DNA of 15,896 nt, taken from the NCBI GenBank assembly GCA_020850785.1, contig JADZDZ010000027.1, positions 1 to 15,896 of the forward strand, written 5' to 3'. Of this stretch, positions 7,201 through 12,829 are shown piece by piece. A model generated the notes under the pieces. That model was not told where the DNA came from. It worked only from the letters and a program-made list of their open reading frames with translations, and did not search any database. The position numbers and the translations under genes were made by a program. The DNA is from Candidatus Sumerlaeota bacterium (lineage in GTDB: Bacteria; Sumerlaeota; Sumerlaeia; SLMS01). Numbering within the stretch: the first letter of the stretch is position 1; each line of letters opens with the position of its first letter.

Positions 7201-8348
7201 AGACCGCGCTGCGCGGAGATCAGCATTTCGAGAACGAGTGTGTTGTCCGGACGCTCCGCGGTTAGGATTCCCAGAGCCTCCGCCGCAGTTTCAAAGCGCT
7301 CCGCCTTCATCATGGTGCCAACCATTTCGAGGGGGAGCGCCATGGCGTCGTCGAGACCCGCAGCCACGCATAGTTCGACGATATTGATGCGGGTGGCGTC
7401 GTCGTCGGGATCGAGCTCAAGCTTGCGCGCTGCGGCACCGGCGGCAGCCATGTAGCGGCCCACTTCCTGGAGCCTCACGACCTCGCGCTGGATTTCCGCC
7501 CGTGCCTCGGAAGTTTTTCCCTGCGACGTGAGCAGGGAAATGATCATCGGCAGGACGTCCAACTGCTCCAGATTCTGTTTCTGGATTTCGCGGTAATAGG
7601 CGAGCGCCTTGTCATACTTTTTGGCGTCGCGGGCATGGTCTGCCAGCACCACCAGTTCCCGCGCCCCATCGCCGACGGCGCCCTGTTGCAGCAACAGCCG
7701 GGCGAGGCGTTCGCGAATGATGTCGTCGTCGGGGAATGTCTTCAGGTATTCTTCCGCAACTTCGCGCTGTCCATCCACGTCTTCCGTTTCGGCCATCAAC
7801 TCCATCAGTTGAAGGGCGGACTTGCGCAGTTCCGACTGGTTCTTGCGTTGCTGGTTGACGAGGAACTTGCCACGCCAGGCGCGAAGGCTTCTTGGCTCGA
7901 AGATCAGGACGCGCGAAAAACCTTCATCGGCCAAGCGAAGCGCGGTTTCCTTCTTCGTGGGATCGGAGGCCGATTCGAGGTGGGTCTCCGCATCGAAGGC
8001 GATCGTGTTGAGTTGCTCGCGGAAGTCACCCTCAAGGAGCGGGATGCTGAACTCGTCACCAAGGGCGTGGACGGCATCGTCGAAGCTGAGGCGCTTGGTG
8101 CGCATGAAGAGCTCGATGAGGTTGCCGCTTTGGTCCGGCCCATCGGGCGGTTTTGATTCGAACTGCTTCGTCGTCAGGTTGATCTTCAGGTAACGCCCAT
8201 TGGTGTTCTGGCAAAGAGGACACCACGACAGGACTTCATCCGCGTTCCGTTGGATGGATTCGGGATGGTAGTCGATGAATTCCAGCACATCCAGCGGGTC
8301 CAGCCGCTGGAGGAGGAATTGTGCCATGTCGTCGGAATACTTGGGCAT
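4245..8348 (-). CDS. Fusion protein: degenerate CHC2-like zinc-domain relic, long TPR array, DnaA-type AAA+ ATPase
   Basis: A 1367-residue cytosolic protein. Residues 12-105 resemble the DnaG CHC2 zinc-binding domain: a helix, then SWCPLCQ (C43, C46), a beta segment GRYLKINLTTKQFES, then GNLIELFMRTKRLSFDDAVHAL. The second metal-ligand pair (CxxC) is missing. Residues about 135-1100 are TPR-like repeats with many AxxxYxxxL, LDPDD and ADPEQ punctuations. Residues 1128-1367 are DnaA domain III: YDFDTFVVGARNKFAHA; Walker A SGVGLGKTH (1170-1178); Walker B VLLLDDIQFLAG (1229-1240); sensor 1 VVTSDRPP (1263-1270); arginine-finger region MRLRTRFGQG (1278-1287); sensor 2 NIRELKGAFN (1330-1339). The protein stops at VDKYYTA with no DnaA domain IV, so it should bind ATP but not DnaA boxes through that domain. 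It opens a five-gene run. ATG 8348 is the first plausible start, with no clear Shine-Dalgarno. It may be a scaffolded, Hda-like regulator or an unrelated AAA+ switch. Function is not known. Confidence 0.9.
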   Translation of the reverse strand: MPKYSDDMAQFLLQRLDPLDVLEFIDYHPESIQRNADEVLSWCPLCQNTNGRYLKINLTTKQFESKPPDGPDQSGNLIELFMRTKRLSFDDAVHALGDEFSIPLLEGDFREQLNTIAFDAETHLESASDPTKKETALRLADEGFSRVLIFEPRSLRAWRGKFLVNQQRKNQSELRKSALQLMELMAETEDVDGQREVAEEYLKTFPDDDIIRERLARLLLQQGAVGDGARELVVLADHARDAKKYDKALAYYREIQKQNLEQLDVLPMIISLLTSQGKTSEARAEIQREVVRLQEVGRYMAAAGAAARKLELDPDDDATRINIVELCVAAGLDDAMALPLEMVGTMMKAERFETAAEALGILTAERPDNTLVLEMLISAQRGLGEHNFADTMELRLAELYAQQGKKDVSLELLERIIRDNPQDEQALIAIGELLIEMEKRPEAIEYLRRVVELQIEAKNHKKALETVLWILGLDSSLTDMRATEAKLLFLTGSKEESAKIIQLLTKQFQKSGDKKQLAGLLQDVVEWNPDDAESRLLLSSLYDQLGDVERSDDVRQKLIMDLLDKGEAEIAETTVRNLLKKDPKNAKLRMELADVYLGQESRQQEAKELYTELEKEFAAGKNHAEQRKVLEKLRRLDPKNPEYLERLKDVQTALGDTQATMKTRLALLRLSRERGETDDSEEIAREILEADPEQSEALANLYELQMLKNQTKEARNSAAQYSSILYQRGSYKEAEQFLAGVLNSFPADIELLERSIACLRKMSKPDALMERVDQLISLNSYSSEKKVRIIRDILQDDPQFTEAQRRLTRLLRAAGRIDELIDEIKQSIKTQQAAGRTVEVVDLYEQLLEADPDDIPARETLLKLLQSTGQETRFIPHMLGLATAYSHARRLDEAVDSFNLILDMEQENEAAYRGLIKALRLNGENNVAVRRLRELAALFLRKEKVDEAIDVYREITQIEPGNQEARREIISLKRELGQLNDAADELGRLAETLRGDGDAEGAIAARREAVLLQPDSMAIHKALVAELKAASRADDAQEEAIKLSQKLSQSRQYDHALAILDEMIGEDDENIVLRRARAHFFDERGDERRALQEYRELEKLGQRAGTAVITRDPRQMPLHPELEQEIGLELLPEYDFDTFVVGARNKFAHATAKAVADHPGTARNPLFLYSGVGLGKTHLMHAIANQMIKNNPKCRVVYTSTEYFTTAMEHAREKNLLSEFRGRHRATDVLLLDDIQFLAGREESQEEFFHIFNMLHQARKQIVVTSDRPPKDIASLDMRLRTRFGQGVIVDIQSPDLETRLVILRAEARRRAFNVPEDALAVIANKITTNIRELKGAFNLFLEHHEIGGEPLDSKTAKEIVDKYYTA

Positions 8349-8398
8349 CGCGACGCGGTGATGGGGGCCTTTCAGCCTCGAATGTCGATTACCGCAGT

Positions 8399-8428
8399 AG
8401 GTTAACTATCAGGACTTAATCAGGTCAA
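8399..8428 (-). promoter_or_regulatory. Candidate promoter for the fusion-gene operon
   Basis: On the minus strand TTGACC (8428-8423) matches five of six bases of a sigma-70 type -35 box. TAACCT (8404-8399) is a weak -10 with T1, A2 and T6 kept, after an 18-nt spacer. It lies 51 bases before the ATG of the fusion gene, within the 119-base gap after the MobA-like gene. The weak -10 keeps confidence low, and read-through from the MobA-like gene is an alternative. Confidence 0.28.
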
Positions 8429-8437
8429 CGAGTCCTG
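8410..8437. repeat. Inverted repeat, possible operator
   Basis: CAGGACT (8410-8416) and AGTCCTG (8431-8437) form a perfect 7-bp inverted repeat with a 14-bp centre. It spans the candidate -35 box of the fusion-gene operon, so it could be a repressor site or a small hairpin. There is no T-run, so it is not a classical terminator. A match of this length could arise by chance. Confidence 0.35.
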
Positions 8438-8467
8438 TCATCTCAATTCGTCGTGAGGCCGCATAAT

Positions 8468-9079
8468 TTAGTCGGGCGCCGGGTTGACCAGTTGGCGGTA
8501 GGCCTCCGGGGTGTCGATGTCCCAGTGGGTGCTTTCCAACCCTGTTTCCACCAAGGAAACAGTTTCCCCGGTGGAGGCAATAAATCCACGAAGGCCGTCG
8601 GGGCCGGCCCACGCCAGCACCCCTTCCCAGAGGCGCCTGGGCAGCCAGAGCGGGTGGCCCGGTTCCCTTTGGAAGGCGGCAGCGATCAGGTTCCCGCCGC
8701 CGGTGCGTTCCACTTCCGCCATGACCATTCCCATGCGGTCCTGCAACTGGCCGGGGTTGTCAACGAGGTGAAGGAGCGTGCCGGATGCGGATGGGGCACT
8801 GCGGATCAGGTGCGAAAGTCCCAACTGAACGGAGAGAAGCTGTCCCTTCTGCGGGGATTCGTTCACGATGATCGCCGCAAAGCCGTGATCACGCGTTGCA
8901 AGGGTCTCCGCAAGCGCGGAGCCCACGACGGCGATGGCGAGGGGAATGGCGCAGGCGCGCACGGCGTGCGATGCTTCATCGAGGAACGTTTCGCCGCTGG
9001 GGAGCGTGAGCAGCGCCTTGGGCCGGCCCATGCGGCGTGATTCGCCGGCGGCAAGAAGAAGGGAAGTCAGCATCGGCAT
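8468..9079 (-). CDS. MobA-like NTP transferase (MocA-type nucleotidyltransferase family)
   Basis: A 203-residue protein of the MobA-like nucleotidyltransferase family, which includes MobA, MocA and small sugar- or cofactor-nucleotidyltransferases. The N-terminal signature SLLLAAGESRRMGRPKALL (residues 6-24) is the NTP-binding loop of this fold. D107 in HLVDNPG replaces the usual DxP metal-binding strand. EPGHPLWLPR (139-148) corresponds to the conserved G(H/N)P-x-L stretch, and DIDTPEAY (187-194) to the typical C-terminal DIDTPED. The start ATG 9079 puts an AGAGGG about 13 nt upstream; ATG at 9073 is an alternative, and the longer open frame from 9133 is not conserved-looking. It is divergent from clpP with 103 bases between. 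No molybdenum-cofactor or molybdoenzyme gene is in the window, so the substrate (CTP with molybdopterin, or another) is not determined. Confidence 0.8.
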   Translation of the reverse strand: MPMLTSLLLAAGESRRMGRPKALLTLPSGETFLDEASHAVRACAIPLAIAVVGSALAETLATRDHGFAAIIVNESPQKGQLLSVQLGLSHLIRSAPSASGTLLHLVDNPGQLQDRMGMVMAEVERTGGGNLIAAAFQREPGHPLWLPRRLWEGVLAWAGPDGLRGFIASTGETVSLVETGLESTHWDIDTPEAYRQLVNPAPD

Positions 9080-9182
9080 AAAACAGGCTTTGCCCTCTGT
9101 GCGGTCAATCGCGCAATCCCGACCTGTTGCCACCTGCTACACAATGGTGATTTCAACCGCGAACCAGCAACCAAAGGAAACA

Positions 9183-9818
9183 ATGATGATGAACCCCAGA
9201 ATGATGGATGTGCCGATGGTGATCGAACAGACGGAGCGCGGCGAGCGCGGGCTGGATATTTTCAGCCGTCTGTTGATGGATCGCATCATTTTCATCGGGC
9301 CCGTTTCCGACGCGATGGCGACGCTGGTGACGGCGCAGATGCTTTTTCTGGAGGTGCAGGACCCGGAGAAGGACATCAACCTGTACATCAATTCCCCCGG
9401 CGGAAGCGTGACGGCAGGGCTTGCGATTTATGACACGATGCAGTTCGTGAAATGCGACATTGCGACCACCTGCATCGGGCAGGCGGCCAGCATGGGCGCG
9501 GTGCTGCTGGCGGCGGGAACGCCGGGCAAGCGCTTCGCGCTGCCGAACAGTCGCATCATGATCCACCAGCCGAGCGGCGGAATGCAGGGACAGGCGGCGG
9601 ACATTGAAATTCATGCGCGCGAAATGCTTCGCATCAAGGCGATGCTGAACGGCATCCTTTCCAAGCACACGGGCCATTCGGTGGACAAGCTGGAGAAGGA
9701 ATCGGATCGCGACTACTTCATGTCCGCAGCGGAGGCGCTGGAATACAAGCTGATCGACAAGGTTGTCGAGAAGCGCCCCGCCACGCCGGGAAAGAATTCA
9801 AAGAAGAAGGACGAGTGA
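9183..9818 (+). CDS. clpP: ATP-dependent Clp protease proteolytic subunit
   Basis: A 211-residue ClpP serine peptidase, the tetradecameric barrel that degrades proteins fed by ClpX or ClpA/ClpC unfoldases in the cytosol. The N-terminal VPMVIEQTERGER (residues 10-22) matches the axial-pore and processing region of the family. The catalytic triad is intact: S103 in GQAASMGA, H128 in RIMIHQPSGG, and D177 in ESDRDYFMSA. The oxyanion-loop INSPGGSVTAG (70-79) is present, and the tail is Lys-rich (PGKNSKKKDE). Three consecutive ATGs occur at 9183, 9186 and 9189. A Shine-Dalgarno AAAGGAA (9173-9179) favours the second or third by spacing, changing the protein by only one or two residues. The frame is open back to 8934, but that part is the shadow of the MobA-like gene. 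No clpX or tig lies beside it; a terminator follows. Confidence 0.97.
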   Translation: MMMNPRMMDVPMVIEQTERGERGLDIFSRLLMDRIIFIGPVSDAMATLVTAQMLFLEVQDPEKDINLYINSPGGSVTAGLAIYDTMQFVKCDIATTCIGQAASMGAVLLAAGTPGKRFALPNSRIMIHQPSGGMQGQAADIEIHAREMLRIKAMLNGILSKHTGHSVDKLEKESDRDYFMSAAEALEYKLIDKVVEKRPATPGKNSKKKDE

Positions 9819-9841
9819 GCATCACCGACGTCCGGGAATGA

Positions 9842-9880
9842 AAATCGCGCCGACGTTTGCCGGCGCGATTTCCTTTTATG
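9842..9880 (+). terminator. Intrinsic terminator after clpP, probably bidirectional
   Basis: An 11-bp perfect stem, AAATCGCGCCG (9842-9852) with CGGCGCGATTT (9861-9871), has an 8-nt loop and is followed by CCTTTTAT. It sits 23 bases after the clpP stop and 25 bases past the stop of the convergent membrane-protein gene. The A/T-rich ends of the stem would let it act in both directions. Confidence 0.8.
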
Positions 9881-9896
9881 GCTCCGGGGAACGACG

Positions 9897-10349
9897 CTAA
9901 TCCAAGCCGAAGGGTTTCTCATTCAGGTCGGCGCTCTTGCCGAACACTTCCTCCGTCTGGGTTCCCATCATGCTGTCGAAATCCTTCGTGGCAAATCCGG
10001 TTCCCATGACGACAAGCCCGATGCAGAATGCCATGAGCATGCTGACGGGAAAACTTTCCGTCTGAAAATCCGGCAGGATGGCGGGAAGCACCCAGTGAAC
10101 GACGAACAAACAGAGGAAGACCGCGAGCGCGGTGACGGGAAGGGCATTTGTGGCCGGCAATCCCACCGCCGCAACGAGTGGCTTCGCGGCCAGCGTGGGG
10201 ATGGGAGCGAGGATCGCCAGCAGGAGCCAGCTTGGGGCGCCGATCACGCGGATGCGTGTCTTAAAGATGGCGGCAACGATGATCGCGACAAGGGCGGAGG
10301 CCCCGTAGCAAATCATGCAAAACTGCATGCTTGGCAGGTTCTCGAGCAT
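9897..10349 (-). CDS. Small membrane protein, four predicted helices, unknown function
   Basis: I do not recognise a family. The 150-residue product is mostly hydrophobic with four likely membrane helices, at about residues 9-29, 40-62, 70-93 and 101-120. A hydrophilic 30-residue tail follows (TKDFDSMMGTQTEEVFGKSA, then an acidic end), which would be on the same side as the N-terminus. Cysteines at 11 and 14 (FCMICYG) lie inside the first helix and could be a metal or redox pair, though helix placement argues against it. The start ATG 10349 has a good Shine-Dalgarno, AAAGGA, 7 nt upstream, so the gene is probably real. It is convergent with clpP and divergent from nadA (140 bases between). 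No convincing promoter was found for it. Confidence 0.72.
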   Translation of the reverse strand: MLENLPSMQFCMICYGASALVAIIVAAIFKTRIRVIGAPSWLLLAILAPIPTLAAKPLVAAVGLPATNALPVTALAVFLCLFVVHWVLPAILPDFQTESFPVSMLMAFCIGLVVMGTGFATKDFDSMMGTQTEEVFGKSADLNEKPFGLD

Positions 10350-10433
10350 TTCCGTGTCCTTTGACGAGTTTCCCCACCTTTATCAGTTTTCATGGCGGGA
10401 AGATAAAGAGGAAATTCACGGGCGCCTTCGCAT

Positions 10434-10463
10434 TTGACCATCGCGCCGCCTCCGCGCTATGCT
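10434..10463 (+). promoter_or_regulatory. Candidate sigma-70 type promoter for nadA
   Basis: TTGACC (10434-10439) and TATGCT (10458-10463) are separated by 18 bases. The -35 matches five of six consensus bases and the -10 four of six. Transcription would begin near 10470, about 20 bases before the TTG start of nadA. No riboswitch-length leader fits in this gap. Confidence 0.45.
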
Positions 10464-10489
10464 TGGGGGCATAAGAGGTTGTCACTTTC

Positions 10490-11596
10490 TTGAGCATCGA
10501 TCTTCCCACCATTGCACCGCTGATAGGCAACGATCCCATAGCGCCGGGGCTGCGCGATCGAATTTCCGCCGCCCGCGAGGCGCTGGGGAAACGGGTGCTG
10601 ATTCTTGGCCATCATTACCAGCGCGACGACGTGATGGAGTTCACGGACGCGCGCGGTGACAGCCTTGACCTGTCGATGCGCGCCTCCCGCACGAAGGACG
10701 TGGAGCATGTGATCTTCTGCGGCGTGCACTTCATGGCGGAGACGGCGGACATCCTGACGCCGGATTCGGTGAAGGTGATCCTGCCGGACATGCGTGCGGG
10801 TTGTTCCATGGCGGACATGGCGGACATTGATCAGGTGGAACATGCCTGGGATGTGCTGTGCGATGCCACCAGCGAGAAGATCATTCCCGTCACGTACATC
10901 AATTCCACGGCGGCGCTGAAGGCGTTTTGCGGTCGTCATGATGGGGCCGTGTGCACGAGCTCCAACGCGCGTTCCGTCGTGACGTGGGCGTTCCAGCACG
11001 GGAAGAAGCTGCTGTTTTTCCCCGATCAGCATCTGGGCCGCAACACGTGCCACGCGCTGGGAATTCCGCTGGATGAAATGGTGATGTATGACCCGCATGA
11101 TCCCCATGAGAAATCAGGGGGCAACGATGCGGAGGCGTACGCGCGCAGCCGCGTGATCCTGTGGCGCGGCCACTGCAGCGTGCATCAGAACTTCATGCCG
11201 TCGCATCCCGACGTGATGCGCGCGCGCTATCCCGGCATCAGGATTCTCGTTCATCCGGAATGCCAGTTCGAGGTTGTCCAGAAGGCGGACTTGGTGGGCT
11301 CCACGCGCTTCATCATCGAAACGGTGAAGGCCGCGCCCGCAGGCAGCAAGTGGGCCATCGGCACGGAGCATCACCTCGTGAACCGGCTGAAGAACGAGCA
11401 TCCGGAACAGTTTGTCTCCACGCTGGCGCCGTTTGCCTGCCAGTGCTCGACGATGTTCCGCATTTCGCCGGAGGCGCTTTGCGCGCGTCTGGAGGAACTT
11501 GTCGCGGGGAAGGAAAGCAACGTGATCCGCGTGGATGGGGACACGGCGCATTGGGCGACGATTGCGCTCAATCGAATGCTGGACATGCGCGATTAA
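10490..11596 (+). CDS. nadA: Quinolinate synthase A
   Basis: A 368-residue [4Fe-4S] quinolinate synthase, which condenses iminoaspartate (from NadB) with dihydroxyacetone phosphate to quinolinate in de novo NAD synthesis. The N-terminal motif ILGHHYQRDDVMEFTD (residues 38-53) binds substrate. Cluster ligands are C105 (MRAGCSMADM), C229 (WRGHCSVHQ) and one of C317/C319 (FACQCSTMF). YINSTAALKA (136-145), TSSNA (156-160) and FFPDQHLG (176-183) are further family motifs. The loop DPHDPHEKSGG (201-211) and the length fit the longer, Bacillus-type NadA rather than the 347-residue E. coli form. The start is TTG at 10490 with AGAGG 12 nt upstream. No nadB or nadC is in the window. The response-regulator gene begins 5 nt after the stop and is probably co-transcribed. 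Confidence 0.95.
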   Translation: MSIDLPTIAPLIGNDPIAPGLRDRISAAREALGKRVLILGHHYQRDDVMEFTDARGDSLDLSMRASRTKDVEHVIFCGVHFMAETADILTPDSVKVILPDMRAGCSMADMADIDQVEHAWDVLCDATSEKIIPVTYINSTAALKAFCGRHDGAVCTSSNARSVVTWAFQHGKKLLFFPDQHLGRNTCHALGIPLDEMVMYDPHDPHEKSGGNDAEAYARSRVILWRGHCSVHQNFMPSHPDVMRARYPGIRILVHPECQFEVVQKADLVGSTRFIIETVKAAPAGSKWAIGTEHHLVNRLKNEHPEQFVSTLAPFACQCSTMFRISPEALCARLEELVAGKESNVIRVDGDTAHWATIALNRMLDMRD

Positions 11597-11601
11597 GCCC
11601 G

Positions 11602-11988
11602 ATGCCACTTTCCTTCTGCATCATTGACGATGAGGAGGAAGTTTGCGACGTGCTGCGATTGTATTTCGAATCGCGCGGCCATCGTTGCCATGTGGCGCAC
11701 GATGGCGAGACGGGAATCGCGCTGGTGCGCCAGCATCAGCCGGCGGCAGTGTTTCTGGATGTGCAGATGCCGCGCATGAATGGCTACGAAGTGCTGAACA
11801 GGCTGCGTGCCGATGGGGCGACGCGCGCCATTCCCGTGATGCTGATGACGGCGCTGACAAAGGAAAGCGGCACGGGGGACACGGATTGGGCGAAGTCCGC
11901 GGGAGCGGACCTGTTTCTGGCAAAGCCCTTCGAGTTGGACGACCTGCTGGCGGCGGTTGAAAAGCTGACGGGCGTGCGAATCACCTGA
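11602..11988 (+). CDS. Stand-alone response-regulator receiver protein
   Basis: A 128-residue CheY-like single receiver domain with no output domain. The acidic Mg2+ pocket is IIDDEEE (D9, D10). The phospho-acceptor is D53 in FLDVQMPRMNGYE, the conserved Thr is T83 in LMTAL, and the Lys is K108 in LAKPFELDD, so all switch residues are present. Such proteins act by protein contact or phosphorelay in the cytosol. A short insert after T83 (TKESGTGDTDWAKSAG) lengthens the beta4-alpha4 region slightly. The start ATG 11602 lies 5 nt after the nadA stop; the frame is open further into nadA, but that part is a shadow. There is no clear Shine-Dalgarno, consistent with coupling to nadA. No histidine kinase is in the window, so the partner is unknown. 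Confidence 0.93.
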   Translation: MPLSFCIIDDEEEVCDVLRLYFESRGHRCHVAHDGETGIALVRQHQPAAVFLDVQMPRMNGYEVLNRLRADGATRAIPVMLMTALTKESGTGDTDWAKSAGADLFLAKPFELDDLLAAVEKLTGVRIT

Positions 11989-12015
11989 CATCATTTCCGC
12001 AAGGATGACCATGCG

Positions 12016-12396
12016 ATGTACACTGTGCTGCTCCTGATCCTGAGCAACATCTTCATGACGTTCGCCTGGTATGGGCACCTGAGGCAAAACAGCGCCCCGC
12101 TGTGGATTGCGATCTTCGCGAGCTGGGGAATCGCATTCTTTGAGTATTGCCTGATGATTCCCGCAAACCGGATGGGCTATGCGAGGTACGGCCTCAGCGG
12201 CTTCCAATTGAAGATCATTCAGGAGGTCATCACGCTGGCGGTTTTTGTCGCGTTTGCCGCGTATTACCTGAAGGAGCCGATGCGCTGGAACCACCTTGTC
12301 GCGTTTGTATTCATCCTTGCGGGCGTGTATTTCGCATTCCTCCCCAAACAGGCGGAGGCCGCATCGAACAGCGCCATCACGAGCGAGGCAAAGTGA
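12016..12396 (+). CDS. DUF486 (DMT-like) small membrane protein
   Basis: A 126-residue integral membrane protein of the DUF486 family, a small four-helix member of the drug/metabolite transporter group with no established substrate. Helices lie at about residues 1-19, 30-48, 69-85 and 93-109. Family hallmarks are exact: NIFMTFAWYGHL (11-22), FFEYCLMIPANRMGY (41-55), QLKIIQEVITL (64-74) and the last helix after YLKEPMRWNHLV. The C-terminal tail of about 16 residues (AEAASNSAITSEAK) is hydrophilic and not part of the fold. AAGGA at 12001-12005 is a Shine-Dalgarno 10 nt before ATG 12016; an out-of-frame ATG at 12011 is ignored. It follows the receiver gene by 27 bases and may share its transcript. 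A role in transport is an inference only. Confidence 0.92.
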   Translation: MYTVLLLILSNIFMTFAWYGHLRQNSAPLWIAIFASWGIAFFEYCLMIPANRMGYARYGLSGFQLKIIQEVITLAVFVAFAAYYLKEPMRWNHLVAFVFILAGVYFAFLPKQAEAASNSAITSEAK

Positions 12397-12411
12397 CGCC
12401 TTTACAAGGCG
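12397..12411. terminator. Short hairpin between convergent genes, weak terminator candidate
   Basis: CGCCTT (12397-12402) pairs with AAGGCG (12406-12411) around a 3-nt loop. It fills most of the 18-base gap between the stops of the DUF486 and glyoxalase-like genes. No T-run of note follows on either strand, so termination strength is doubtful. Confidence 0.3.
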
Positions 12412-12414
12412 GGC

Positions 12415-12804
12415 CTATTTGAGAATCTGCCCAAATGCGATGTCGTGTCCTTCCAAGTCCTGAATGCCAAACTCAAGGACGTGGTAGGGCTTCACGTGCA
12501 ACTCATAGTCGATAATGGCTCCGCGCTGTGTGAGTTCCTCGTAGAGCGCCTTCGCATCATCCACCCAAAAATACGCGTTCCACATCATGTTCACTGTCTT
12601 CCAGTGGGGAACAATTTCCGCGCAGGGAGCGACCTGCGACAGCATGATGCGAATTCCGTCACGGGAGCCGATGGCAAAGTTGACGGGCTCCCCGAACAAC
12701 TCCATTTCCGTGAAGCCAATTTTCGACACCCAGTAGTCCGCAGCCGCGCGAATGTCCTTCACGAGAAGGATTGGCGCCACGCCTGTCAATTTTGTCCGGG
12801 GCAT
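12415..12804 (-). CDS. Glyoxalase/VOC superfamily protein
   Basis: A 129-residue protein of the vicinal oxygen chelate fold (glyoxalase, bleomycin-resistance and dioxygenase group). Two beta-alpha-beta-beta-beta modules are visible: residues 6-58 (GVAPILLVKDIRAAADYWVS, then FTEMELFGEPVNFAIG and IRIMLSQ), and 74-127 (MWNAYFWVDDAKALYEEL, then GAIIDYELHVKPY and EFGIQDLEGHDIAFGQ). The last segment corresponds to the usual DPDGN strand. The protein starts at ATG 12804 because an AGGA lies 8 nt upstream; ATG 12810 is an alternative two codons earlier. It lies 25 bases after otsB and is probably its operon partner. Members bind metal or small hydrophobic ligands with many functions, so no substrate is proposed. 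Confidence 0.85.
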   Translation of the reverse strand: MPRTKLTGVAPILLVKDIRAAADYWVSKIGFTEMELFGEPVNFAIGSRDGIRIMLSQVAPCAEIVPHWKTVNMMWNAYFWVDDAKALYEELTQRGAIIDYELHVKPYHVLEFGIQDLEGHDIAFGQILK

Positions 12805-12829
12805 AATCATTATCCTGTTGGTGAAAGGG

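Noticed and set aside
4245..8348. Reading the fusion gene as the genome's replication initiator dnaA
   Set aside because: There is no domain IV and no DnaA-box cluster or dnaN next to it, so it cannot be called dnaA or an origin region.
9080..9110. TTGACC-N17-TGTTTT on the minus strand as promoter for the MobA-like gene
   Set aside because: The -10 would abut the start codon, needing a leaderless transcript, and TGTTTT is a poor match.
8934..9182. N-terminal extension of ClpP back to 8934
   Set aside because: This stretch is antisense to the MobA-like gene, and a Shine-Dalgarno stands just before the ATG triplet at 9183.
10350..10489. Riboswitch or leader RNA ahead of nadA
   Set aside because: The candidate promoter leaves about 20 bases of leader, too little for a structured regulatory RNA. 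No conserved motif was seen.
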